DNA of 64,000 bases from Reticulitermes speratus (taxonomy: Eukaryota; Arthropoda; Insecta; Blattodea; Rhinotermitidae), in assembly GCA_021186555.1 (NCBI GenBank), contig JAJKFL010000003.1:33468908-33532907 (forward strand). The letters run 5' to 3'. The position numbers and the translations under genes were made by a program. This document shows positions 48,376 through 59,436 of the stretch, piece by piece. Within the stretch, counting starts at the first letter, position 1, and each line of letters opens with the position of its first letter. The notes beneath the pieces are model-generated. The model made no database searches, was not told the origin of the DNA, and saw nothing but the letters and a program-made list of their open reading frames with translations.

Positions 48376-49300
48376 TCGTGTGCAGGGACAAATTTAGCTT
48401 TTTTATGAAACGAAACCTTAAGCAGCAATGTCTGAAATTGCGAGTTTCGAAGCAGCGATATCAGTAAAAATTGGATGGCAGTAGATGCCACGATCAGAAC
48501 AAGAATTTAAACGTGTAATTTTGTGCTATTACTGCTGCTGCGACTAGTGCCGCTACAACCACTACTTCCTCTTCAGACCTACTTGTCATTGTTTTGTTCG
48601 GACAGAAGGTATTACAAGTTACGTTTTTCTGTAGTAAGCTACTGAAATTATTTGTCTTTCGGTCTGTTTTGCAAGTGTCAGTTATTCTTTGTGTAGTGTT
48701 TTAAATTATGAGAGAGTCGTTACTGTTTTACGTAATTATAATTTGAGAAATAACTGAAAATATTTAACACTACCTGCCTGTATCTTCAGTATACTGCCAT
48801 TCTCATTTGATATTCTTTTGTTCCTCTTTCCCTGCTGTCCTATCTAGCCTTCCCTTCCACTACATTTTGCTCCCACAGGCTTCTTCTAATATTGCTTGTT
48901 CAATGGACAGTTAAATTAAGCTCGCGCAATTGGGAGTCGTGTAATGTACACGACGTATAATGTAGGCTGTGTATATTAAGGAAGGCCATGGTGTGCAGCG
49001 TGCAACAGAGAGACGGCAAGCCTGTACAGCAATTGACTGCACAAGACTGCGAAAAACGCTGAAGACTTTGCCCAGTGACATTTAAACATCCCATGCGGTT
49101 GTGGACTGAACTATAACACTGATGTACTCTAATGTAGAAATTCTACTGTAACCTTAAGCACGGTTACAGGTCAGTACAATGTGAAACTCTCTGGTGTTTT
49201 GTTTCTGACGTGTTACTTTACCACGTGTTTTGATTTTGGAAAACCTTCCTTTATGATTCATTTATAACGCTTTCACTAGCGCTTGTAATTTTTAAACAAT
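48376..49300. other. no recognised gene
   Basis: AT-rich; no supported feature. Confidence 0.3.
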
Positions 49301-49311
49301 ATTGTGTAGTT

Positions 49312-49584
49312 TCCGGGCCGGGATAGAGTAGTCGGTATAGCGACTCGCTACGGGCTGTAGGGTCCGGGGATCGAATCCCGGTGGGGGCGAGAATGTCCGT
49401 ACCCGTCCAGACCGGCCCCGGGGGCCACTCAGCCTCCTGTACAATGGGTACCGGGTCTCTTTCCCTAGGGTAAAGCGGCCGTGGCGTGGCGTTGACCACC
49501 CACCACCATCTAGCGCCGACGTTAAAGAAAGAGTAGAGCTCTGTACTCCCCCTCTAGGCCTTTTCTTGGGTGAACTTTATCTTT
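49312..49584 (+). mobile_element. SINE family C, full length, with target duplication
   Basis: The best family C copy. tRNA-like head gggccgggatagagtagtcg (box A) and ggggatcgaatcccggt (box B). Body: gaccggcc, ggccactcagcctcc, acaatgggtaccgggt, ggtaaagcggcc, gtggcgttgaccaccca, catctagcgccgacgtta, gagtagagct and ccccctctaggcc. The 3' end is gggtgaactttatcttt. It is flanked by attgtgtagtt at 49301-49311 and 49585-49595. Transcription would start from its internal pol III boxes; mobilisation needs a LINE. Confidence 0.93.
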
Positions 49585-49595
49585 ATTGTGTAGTT

Positions 49596-49879
49596 GTGGA
49601 GAAAGGCCCCGCAGCAGAAGCTACGGACACACCGCAGCCTTAAGGCTTAATGTGCAACCCTTGTGATGAAGAGGAAGATGATCAGTTTTTTTTTTTATTT
49701 TTCCAAGTAATGGAGCACCGGTGGAATAAAATTGACAGGGAAAACCGAAGTACTCGGGGAAAAACCTGTCCCATTGCCACTTTGTCCAACACAAAACCCA
49801 CATGGACTGACCGGGGATCGGACCCGGGCCTCTGCGGTGGGAGGCCGGCGACTAACCGCCTGAGCCATGGCACGGCCAT
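49596..49879 (-). mobile_element. SINE family A, full length, at the same target as its neighbour
   Basis: Reading minus: ggccgtgccatggctcaggc (box A), box B-like gggtccgatcccc, agtccatgtgggttttgtg, ggacaaagtggcaatgggac, cgagtacttcgg, accggtgctccattac, gggttgcacattaagcc, aaggctgcgg and cttctgctgcgggg. It is bounded by attgtgtagtt at 49585-49595 and 49880-49890, the same 11-mer that flanks the family C copy. The frames across it are not genes. Confidence 0.92.
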
Positions 49880-49890
49880 ATTGTGTAGTT

Positions 49891-52800
49891 AAGACTTCGA
49901 CGTAGGTCAGGCGACGTAATAGGGATTCTTTAATTTGACTCATACAGTATAACATGAAGCACACCAGAAACACTGTGATACCCATACAGGCATTACATGT
50001 ATTATAATGGTGCAGTACTTTGAGATCATCTCAATACTGTTCGGCCACAAATTCGGGCTGGTAATGGCTTCAAGAAACTGAGAACCAACACACACATTAC
50101 ATACAGGCCTACATGCAAGCCTACTGGTGTTTCCAAATATTGTTTCAGGTTAGTGACTTTCATGGGAATTTGTGCCAAAGATTTTGCAAATCCTGTCGGC
50201 TGTACTAAGCGTCTTTGAGATGTTCAAGGACAGTAAAACCTAGAACCCATTCCTATCAGTTTCTCTGCACTGAACACTTGAGGGGGGGGGGGGTTTATTC
50301 GATTCTTTGTTGTCATATAAGGACACTGGCTTAATTTGTTTACTGTTGTATGAATAACTTCGTCTATTGAAACTAATATTCCGAAATTTACTGCGGCATC
50401 TTCCCGTCTTTTAACATAACTTATTCACATAGGTACCTTATGTGTACACTCTTTGTTCCAAGCGTGTTATTTTACACCATCATGGTACAGTAAATTACAT
50501 TGCTGACTTCCCTGAACAGATCTGTACGTTAGGTCACCGTAAAACCATGAAAGTATCTTGTGAAAAGAATCATGTAGAAAATTTATCTTATGCATGAAAA
50601 GATGAAAATTAAAATTAAAGCCAAGATAAAAGACTCATCGCAGTGTTTAAATTTCTAATGCTGTGCTTGCTGTTCTATTGTGTATCTTATACGTCGCATT
50701 TAGCACAGTAGGTGACACACGTACAGTACAGCAGTAGCAGTGCCTCGGGATATTGCGTGCCGGTACGCGAAGCATAAGCTCGCTTCAACGTACCTTTTTG
50801 AAGATGCTAGGAGTGACAGTCGAGAGAATTTGTAATCATATGGAGAGTCTGGTTTCTCAGGGTCGCGACGAATCCTAATCCCTTTGGTCCGGGTTGACAG
50901 AACAGATTCTGCTCCTCCATCCTAAGCGGCCAAAGGGTTTTTGGATACCCTGAAAAGACCGCACAGTGTTAAATTTTTTATGTTATGAATAGTTCACACA
51001 GTAAAACCCCATTCTTTCTTTAAGGGGTGAATAACAGATTTTTACCTTCTAAACATAAGCTTTAGGTCCACTATCTCATAGGACATCGATGGCTCAAATT
51101 TTTGTACGACTGTCTCAAAATTTGCACGGTTCTCTTCAGAAAGTAACTCGAAGGTGTTACAGAGAGCAGGGCTATAGGTCTATAAAAATTTTATACTATT
51201 GTCTTTACGGTTCTGATTATACGTATAATTTTCTTAACACTTTGTGACAAACAGTGCGAACGGCAGCTTTCACAAGCAAAGATCAAGCATTATGACTTCG
51301 TTTGTCTGAACGTCAGGTTTCATGAAACGAAACGTGTAAATCAGCCACGCCTTATTTTCGGTATTGCTAAGGAAAGTGGGCCGCGCATGAGACCAAAAAC
51401 GTGTCAGTCACTGTTACAACAGCTGTAAGGTTGGTGCACCTCTTACCGTAAATCCGCCTTCATGAAGTACGTACTCGTATTACCAAAGTTCTGTTTCGTG
51501 CCGACTTGCAGCGGTGGAGCGCAACGGCACATTTGTTGATGCTGAAGCATTATATGATTATCAACAAACTGAGAATTCGGGGGAAGCATAGATGTTATTT
51601 GTTGTTTTTTTATTCCAACAAAATTATCACGGTGTGAAAAAAACACCGACAACTTTTCTGTTAATATGTGGCCTAACCTGTCATTTTACAAACAGGAAGC
51701 ACTCTACCTGAATTTAAAAACTTACACCTGAAGACTGGAAGCAAGACATTACGCTGCAAGTGAACCAAGGTTTCGATACCTGCACGACAGACAAATGTTC
51801 GCCGCCACAGTTAATGGCCTATCCATACACCGTACGTAATTGCAGCTTTCGTCGGTCATGCTGTGTTTCCCACACTAATAGTCCAGTGATAGCGGAAACG
51901 TGTAAACACCGACGTTTTTCGTTTTGAAGAAAAACTCAGCGAAATATTTAACATTATTACATTCATGACAAAACCATCGAATTTAACTCTGTTAGGTCGA
52001 ATGTGTATACGAGTTTATAGATACACCACATGAATATTTTCGAAATTAATATGCTCGCCAAAGCTACTCCGTAACGTTCGCTCTTGTAGAGCAGTTTGTT
52101 AACTAACACACGCACGCACAAACTCATCTTTGGACCCCGTCCTCTTCCAGTCGAAATGTACTGGACACCCTCGCAACATATTTATTTTCAAATCTGTTAT
52201 CCCCCGCACCCCCCGGCGCCGCGAAGCTGTCCCATCTGTCTACGGTTTCCGGATGCCTTGTATGCCTCTTCTCTCGTCTGCGTACAGTATGACCGGCTCA
52301 AACTTCGTACTGCCTGAGTTAATTGCCTGAGAAATGAAAACTAATTTGGCCTTCGAAAATCCCATGGTAAATATATGTACCACATGTTGCAAAAATAGGA
52401 ACTCCGCATTTCTCCACACAGTGCATTTGTGTTTCATATGTTTCTCACCATAAACCGATTATTTTCCTAAACAAAAATAACTGGTTTGTTTTTGTAATGG
52501 TATCAGACCGTGTTCACTCTTAGGTAGGAACTGACGATTAATTTCAGTCTTCAAAGGGTTAAAGTGCTTGGAGAAACTAAGTGTAAATGAGAGGATAAAG
52601 TTAAAGTGAGTCGTAAAGTTATAGGATTGGATGGAGTGGACTGCATTTATTTGGCTCCTGTTAGGGACAGGTGGCGGGCTCTTGTTAGCACGATAATGAA
52701 CATTCTTGTTCCATAAAATGCAGAAAATTTCTTAAAAATTGAACTGTTAGCTTCGCAAGAAGGACTTTCTCCCATGAAGGTTTCTCCGTCATTTTCAAAT

Positions 52801-53139
52801 AACCTTGTTTGATAGAACGGAATTTCTGCAACTACTTCAAAAATATTAGGCTTATAGACCTTTCGGTACGAGGTGTAGACTCATCGTGCCTTGCAGTGTT
52901 AACCCGAAAGGCTTCCTGCAGACTTACTTCAACCGCTGCAAACCCACCGTATATGCTAGCAGGACACTGAACTCGCAGCTGCAAAAGGAGACCAGAAGGC
53001 TTTTGGGTCTTTAAAATTAGTTTATTAAAATTCAAATCCACCTTCACGTTCCTTGACCTGTTCCTCCAGTACGACGTTCAGCCTACAAAATTTCCACGCA
53101 TTCTTATAAACTGTAAAAGGAAAAACACGCCAAACATTT
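49891..53139. other. long stretch without recognised genes
   Basis: AT-rich with short frames only (51443-51652, 52096-52437 and 52832-53047), none with a domain. A G12 run lies at 50282-50293. Confidence 0.4.
50282..50293 (+). repeat. G12 homopolymer
   Basis: Twelve consecutive G residues, after cacttga. Confidence 0.85.
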
Positions 53140-53365
53140 AGGCGCGTTCGCAGAATTGCAAAAAGCAACAATTACCTTCGTCATGTCTGTCTGTATGTGT
53201 CTGTCTGTCTGTCCGCATGGAACAACTCAGCTCCCACTGGACGTATTTCCATGAAATTTGATATCTGAATATTTTTCGAAAATCTGTCTAGGTAATTCAA
53301 TTTTGATTAAACTTGGGACTCACATGAAGACTTTCCTCAGAGACAATGTTTATGCGAACGCGCCT
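53140..53365. mobile_element. MITE with exact 13-bp terminal inverted repeats
   Basis: A 226-bp element starting AGGCGCGTTCGCA and ending TGCGAACGCGCCT. A tgtctgtctg-rich stretch sits near the left end. It is non-coding. Flanks do not show a clear target duplication, so the superfamily is open. Confidence 0.78.
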
Positions 53366-53605
53366 CAATGTTACCTTATATGTATACGTTATACGTTATA
53401 TCAAAATTTATAGAAATAAATATATTTTGGCAAATTACACTATTACTGTGTTGGACTTAGAGTACTGGGTTAGTTCGGTAAGCAACGTCCAGACTTTGCT
53501 CCCAATTGTCTCCCTGATATGAAAATAAAGTAATTTCTACCAGTGTCGTGACAATCATTAACCCCCAGAAGGAAGTTTAACTTTTCAATTGTAGCTATAA
53601 TGGTA

Positions 53606-53720
53606 GGCGGGATAGCGTAGTCGTTTAGTGACTATGCTATGGGTTTGACAACAGGAGGAATCGTGGTTCGATTCTGGGCAGGGGTACGAACTTTTCTGTT
53701 TTCCGAAAGTCTGTACCGTT
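53606..53720 (+). mobile_element. SINE family C, 5' head fragment
   Basis: It starts ggcgggatagcgtagtcg (box A region), has box B-like gtggttcgattctgg, and stops soon after gggcaggggtacgaac. The 3' part is missing. Confidence 0.65.
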
Positions 53721-54575
53721 TCACGGGCCGTCCAAATCTTTAATCGTTATTACGAATTTTCAAAATCACTCAGACAGACGCTGAGAACCTTAGAAATCAT
53801 GTGCTAACCAGTCGGTATTCTTCCCTCATGAGACGGTTAAGACAAGAATCATGGTTGCAAAAGGGAAGCCTTAAATTTGCTTGGACTTCGAAATCCGTAT
53901 GGCAAATAAGCCGCAGTTTGCCGCAATTACTTTACTTTCGCTTGCACAACAAGTCTTCCGTATAGTTGTAATGATCATACAAAGTACTATTACCGACAAA
54001 CAGCAAGATTCCAGTCCAACGAAAGAAATACACCCATTGGATCCTCGGTGCTTCATCCCGACACGTGATTAAGAAGGCACCATATCTCTCGTTTCCAGAC
54101 AATAAGCATCCTCCGATGTGCCATAATGAGGGTTAGTCGTGAAGTCACTGAGCAGACATCATAATAGTTATGCCTTCCGTTTCCTACATTCTGAGGTTTT
54201 AGTGCCACGATAATTTTTTTTCTGTCCATGTCCACTGATTGTTTGTTACCCGGGTTACATTTGTAGAAGCTAAGCGTATCATTCTGAAGTACCTCTTCAG
54301 CTGACGCAGGCTGAACAAAATAGGCATACTGCTCTGCTACTTGAAATGTTTCGGAAACGGTTAATAATCATATTAGCCCTTTCAAGTCTGGTAGGTAGTG
54401 TGTGTGTGTCGCGAGGCGTAATACTGACAGCTCACAATTTCCCTGACACAGCTTGTTTGTGTTGTGTATAATTCACGTAATACTCAACTGTAATTTCTGT
54501 GTGCAGCTTAATCTGATTGGTCTTTCAGAGAGAGCTCGCTGTGTTTTCTGTAAGGTACGAACTAAACTTTAGTGC
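53721..54575. other. no recognised gene
   Basis: Mirrored frames at 53871-54072 on both strands; no domain. Confidence 0.3.
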
Positions 54576-54735
54576 ATAGTCAGCCCGATAGACGCCAACG
54601 ATTGTTCGCCGCAGTCTGTGGTGGTGTTATCCAGAGTGGCAACAAATCGAAACGCTGTATCATAAGAAATTCCTGTTCATAGAATTTTTATGGGTGCGAA
54701 GTGATGGTGGCGCTGTATCGGGGGGGGGGGGGGGG
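54576..54735. mobile_element. CAGT-ended MITE, family 2, copy 2, ending in a G16 run
   Basis: It follows the copy at 4874 block by block: cgccgcagtctgtggtggt, agagtggcaacaaatcgaa, gaaattcctgttcatagaat, atgggtgcgaag, and tgatggtggcgctgta. The left end is diverged. Where copy 1 has the right end ggagtttgactg, this copy has sixteen G residues (54720-54735), so its terminal repeat is lost. Confidence 0.75.
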
Positions 54736-55242
54736 TGCTTTATCGTGGTTTGATAATATATATATTTGTTTATGTAGGGGTCACAGATTTTTGCAAAACG
54801 TAGGGGACGCCTCTGTTCTAGTCGCCGAAAGTGTGACTTAAAGCACGTTCCATAGTGAGGACTCAGTTTTCTGGATTGACCTTTGAACCTCACTGTTGTC
54901 TGGCAATTCCTACTCGAGCGTGGAACAGTGTATGCACATATGTGTGTACACATTGGCAGGCACTCACGTCATATACCCATGCGTGTGCTATGATATTTTT
55001 CCCCAGTGTAAATGTGATGCTAAGAGCAGCCGTTGGTTTATTCTGTTATCCAGTTACTTTTCATCGTCGACAAGGGCGTATGTCAAATAACACATATGAG
55101 AAATGTTTTAGTTTTGTTTATACTAGAACAGCCAGTCCTGCACTTAACCTTGCCACTTCAGTTCTGAATATGGCTGCTGACTTCTTGTAGTTCAAATAAA
55201 GTTATTTCTGTGCCTGTGTTCACCTGTCAGAGAAGACGCACT
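54736..55242. other. no recognised gene
   Basis: Frames at 54660-55190 on both strands have no known domain. Confidence 0.3.
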
Positions 55243-55325
55243 GGGATATGGCTCTAAAGCTCCATACATTCTTCTCTACATGATGGTGAGTGGTCAGTTC
55301 ATACTCCATTCGCCTGTGCCTTAGT
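55243..55325 (-). mobile_element. SINE family C, 3' fragment
   Basis: On the plus strand atatggctctaaagctccat, acattcttctct, and tgatggtgagtggtcag correspond to the reverse of the family C 3' half as seen at 24956 and 58625. Confidence 0.5.
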
Positions 55326-57699
55326 GTCTGAGAACAGACACGTTTATGCAGTATGTGTATACTAAAACGCCCACCTTAGTGTACCGTATGACCACTGGCA
55401 GAAAAAGTAAATATATGGCGTGTTATAAATCACGGGGTTGGCCAGTAAGAGCAGAAAAATGCTGAAATACCTGTCATGCCCGTCGAACAGAAGGCTGTTT
55501 GGACCGAAGTGTCAATGGCAAGAGAAAATGTGCTTTAAATGCACTTATTCTCTATGTTTCCATACTTTTAAGTACTAATGTAGTGGATTTGTAGCTGTCG
55601 GCTCGCACAAACTCTTCTTTTTCTTCTTTCTTCTTCCTTCCTTTTTTTTTTTACAACAGCACAATGTTGATGCAACTTGATGACAAAGCTGATGAATATC
55701 AGAAACGTAACTGTAGAAAAGAGGCGTTGAAGTTCTAACTCAGGCACTTGGTTATATGCTCCAGACACGCATCACTATTAACAACCTTTCTGATAGTGTA
55801 TGTTAATGTGACAATTGTTACTATGTCCGTATGTCCTCTTAGACAAACACGTGAAGTGCATGCTGACAGATTATTTCAGAGTTAAAGACTCTTATTAATG
55901 AGATAAGTTATCGGCATGCAAGCTCTATATTGGACTTATAAATTTTTTATTCTATCTGATCCACTAAGTGAACCACTTGTAACAATGTGCTGAATAATTC
56001 GGTAATGAACCAGAATTTAAATTTTGCCAAGACAAGGTGATTATTCAGTTGCGATGAAGTTTTTTCATGCGTATGAATACAGACAGGAGGCCATAGATCC
56101 CATAATTTTCTCACAGATTGTATTAGAAACACATCATTGCAAACATGCCAAATGATAAAAAAAGTCTCTTTCAAGCACACCGAAGGGTGAAAGAGGACCA
56201 GGGTCCTTGTCATGTGCGAAACATATTAAGTAGCCGGCAAATTATTCGCACATTATCAAGTACTAATAAAGGAATACCGAAGTTTCTTCGCTGCATTGCG
56301 CATGTCTGTTACAATCGGATCTGTACTGCACCCAGCCCGCTTGCACCTGATATAAAGTAATAGGAATTTGGCATTGTTTTATTGACTTTTGTACTATGAG
56401 TCATACAGCTGCCATTCACATGGTATCGTTTCGCTGTAGAGTAGCCAAGGTATTTAAAAGAGATACAAGCAGTGCAATTTGTAAAGGAAGAAGTGCAAGT
56501 AATCACCGCTTGACAAAAAAAAACGCAGCCGGTATTCACTCCTGGAAACAGAAAATGCCTCTTCGTTTTCCTATTAAAAATAATAAAATTTTTATTGTTG
56601 TTTCATCTTGCAGTAATATTGTTTGGGATAAGAACAAGTGAGATCTATTTTCCCCGAGTTCTGAATTTATAATATTTATCTAACTCGTCATCGTCAATAT
56701 AGGTGCCGGTGCACTGTACCGTTTCGAACCGCCACAAGGCACTATGAAAGAGACATTAAGGAATGCGACTGGATTTTAATAGTGCTTTTATATTTACACT
56801 ATGTGGGCGTATTAAAAGTGACATTTATGTTTAAATTTTGTGTTTCCTATAACCGGATATTATACTGTGGGGCGATTTGCTTGAGGAGTGGCAAACGATG
56901 TTGGTCGGATGAAACAAACTACGAAAGATTAAGCTGGTTTCGGAACTAACACCAAGAGTCTCCCTTTCACATATTCTCTCCTTACCAGTTAGGGTCATCG
57001 TAAGTTTCCTGAACACGTCGAGGACTGAACGTTATCTAAAATTCCTTTGTAAACTTCAGTTTGTACCTCACAGAGCACACAGCCCGTCACCAGTCTGTTA
57101 TGTTGTCGGGAAAATGATTGGTACATATAAATACACTGGCTGGTAATATGTAGAGTTTCTTAACGTTACAGCATGTGATACGTGCAATTACCAGTGAGTT
57201 TTAAGCGGTTAAACATGCATTACTTACGAATGGAATATTATAATTCACAACTGAATTGATGGACGTTACAGATGAATTGTGACAGAACTCCATAAATATA
57301 GGGGTATTGTTTAATCAGACCAATATATCTTGTCCTTTTTGTTGCTGTTCCAACGCGCGCGTGGGCCGGCCGCTTGTGTCTGTTGTACAGTAATATCACT
57401 TTGCAATCAAATGAAACTAATTACAATTTCAAATGTTATTTGTAAGCTGCAACATGTTGACTCTGCTACACGAACAACGTTTGTGGCGCAAAGGAAATCC
57501 AATTCAGATTAATTCACATTAAATAGCTTTCAAATTGAAAAATTGAAATTTCTAAAAATCATAATGCAACTGCGGTCGCAGGCCTGCAAATATAGGTCTG
57601 GAGTTACAACAACGTACTTTTGTGCCATGAATAATGTATAGCTGATAGGCGATATGTTAGCGTCTTTGGGTGCCAGATTATTAGGACCGATGTTTCATA
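55326..57699. other. no recognised gene
   Basis: Near 56190 a ggaccagggtcc palindrome precedes gcgaaacatatt, superficially like the hammerhead-like motifs, but no CTGANGA box is present. Frames at 55568-57016 lack domains. Confidence 0.35.
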
Positions 57700-57701
57700 T
57701 A

Positions 57702-57886
57702 CAGTTGAATTCGCTTATAACGTCATGAAAGGCACTGAATATTTTGTGTCGTTATAACCGAGTGTCGTTATAACGGAGGAGTAAAACGTTATTGTTAACA
57801 GGGAGGAATTAATTGGTACCAGAGAATATCTGACGTTCTAGACGAGGTGTCGTATAAACCGATGTCGTTATAACCGGGTTCAACTG
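57702..57886. mobile_element. pogo/Tc1-like MITE, family 4, copy 2
   Basis: It begins CAGTTGAATTCGCTTATAAC and ends GTTATAACCGGGTTCAACTG, an imperfect inverted repeat of about 20 bp, with TA on each side (57700-57701 and 57887-57888). gtcgttataac recurs internally. It is the reverse complement of the copy at 18647-18834 along its full length, at roughly four-fifths identity by eye. Confidence 0.88.
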
Positions 57887-57888
57887 TA

Positions 57889-58624
57889 TTTACCTTTAGC
57901 AGGCATCGTTCACGGTGTCTAACCCCTCCCCTGAACAGCGTGACAAGTGATTATTGTCAATGTTTTATGCCTTTTTTTCTAGCCCTGTAGCCACTAAATA
58001 TGAACTACACAAACACCAACTCGTTTTTAATTTTCAAATTACAGCTCCCTATAATGCACGATATAAATTAACGAGCTTGTAGGCTCAAAAATTTGTAGCG
58101 TATGTTTGTTACTGGCGTTCAGGATTTTCAGAGCACTTTGTTAACTTCAGGAAAGATAACGGGTCACGCACACAGTAACTCGTGAGTGAGCGCTATTTAC
58201 ATGTAAATTGCCAGTTTTGACGAAAATGTTTTAGCAAGGGAATACCTAATAAAAATGCTCATTTTTCCTCACAACAGGCATTAAAAAATGTATACTGTAA
58301 AATACAACAAATTCCGTTCATACCAACTGCGAGTAATTTGTGGGAGTAACTTCATAACGTAATAACCGCGTGTATCCCCCTTCTCAGAAATGAGGATGTA
58401 TCTTGATACGACCAGTATACTTAAGTTTTACAGTATTACCCTATCTTCAGTGTGGATCTGAAAGAGTCCCATCACTGAAAGAGGGTGCTGTAACGTTAGA
58501 TTAAAAGAGTTACTGCGGTTTATGGTTCTTATATTCACTCGCTGTAAAATCGGATGTGTTAAGATAGGCGAATCTCTTTCATCTTCTAAACAAATGTTAA
58601 AGAGAAATGTTTTCCTGGTTGTAA
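57889..58624. other. no recognised gene
   Basis: AT-rich; nothing supported. Confidence 0.3.
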
Positions 58625-58760
58625 TTACCCACCACGCCGTGAAGGCATGTGGAGGAGTGTAGGTTTAATTCCAGACATTCCTAGCTTCGGCACTAAATGA
58701 AGGTGAGTGGTCAGCTTCGTTCTCCAGGCGTCTTATATCAGCCGAAAAAGCCACCGGTAC
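58625..58760 (-). mobile_element. SINE family C, 3' fragment
   Basis: On the plus strand: accacgccgtgaaggcatgt, ggaggagtgtaggt, agcttcggcactaaatgaag, and gtgagtggtcagc, matching the reverse of the family's 3' half at low similarity. Confidence 0.5.
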
Positions 58761-58908
58761 CGAGTCAAGAAATACTGCTCTTAAATACTACTGGTACGGT
58801 CGACAGATTTTATGGTGCGGTACAAAGTTAATCAGTATTCTAACCACATTTAATGAGGTTTATATTGAGTTAAGAAGACGTAAACACAACATACGGAATA
58901 CAATAGGA

Positions 58909-59043
58909 GAGGGGTGCACAAATCTCGGGCGCTGTGGCGCCTAGTAATTGTGGGTCTTAGTATGGAACTTGCCTCATGCCACAGTCGTGGCACCTACAAT
59001 TTTGAGGTGGCTCCTAGATTTTTGGAATATTTGTGGACCTCTG
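58909..59043. mobile_element. hAT-like MITE, family 1, copy 2
   Basis: 135 bp, starting GAGGGGTGCACAAATCTCGG and ending GATTTTTGGAATATTTGTGG then ACCTCTG. It shares cacaaatc, ggcgcc, cttgcctcatg and tcctagatt.ttgga with 727-832. Flanking 8-mers are caatagga (58901-58908) and cgatagga (59044-59051), 7 of 8 matching. Confidence 0.82.
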
Positions 59044-59051
59044 CGATAGGA

Positions 59052-59371
59052 CACAAGTACTGAATATTAAGTGTGTGAGGATTCAAAATTTCAGAATGAA
59101 TTGTGATTTTGAACATAAGGGAGGATTAATTCTTGAACATTTCATACTGTTCGTGCAGCTTCCATATGACTTTCGGCTTGTACGAAGAGAAATTCAAATT
59201 TTGTGCTCGCTGATTTTACTCAATCTGCTTTCTTACACGATTGACATAGTCAGGATCAAATTGCTCGCCAGCCGTGGAAACGTCTCATGTTACTGTCAGT
59301 ACACCCCATCCTTCCTACAATACAGAGTTACCTTTCAGGTGTTGTCATTTGTGGATTAGATGCAGCATGCC
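59052..59371. other. no recognised gene
   Basis: A 108-codon plus frame (59033-59359) starts inside the MITE and has no recognisable domain; probably chance. Confidence 0.3.
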
Positions 59372-59436
59372 CAACATGTATTGTGACATGTCCCAAACTT
59401 CTGTTCATTGAAAGCAATCATCAGGTTGACTAAAAA
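59372..59436 (-). ncRNA. hammerhead-like motif, strongly decayed
   Basis: On the minus strand, CTGATGATTGCTTTC occurs and, after a long gap, tttgggacatgtc. The GAAA box is replaced. It is included because the CTGATGAT start and ACATGT end recur with the spacing of the better copies. Confidence 0.3.

Noticed and set aside
56160..56240. Hammerhead-like ggaccagggtcc ... gcgaaacat
   Set aside because: A palindrome and a cgaaac word are present but no CTGANGA box, and the spacing is wrong.
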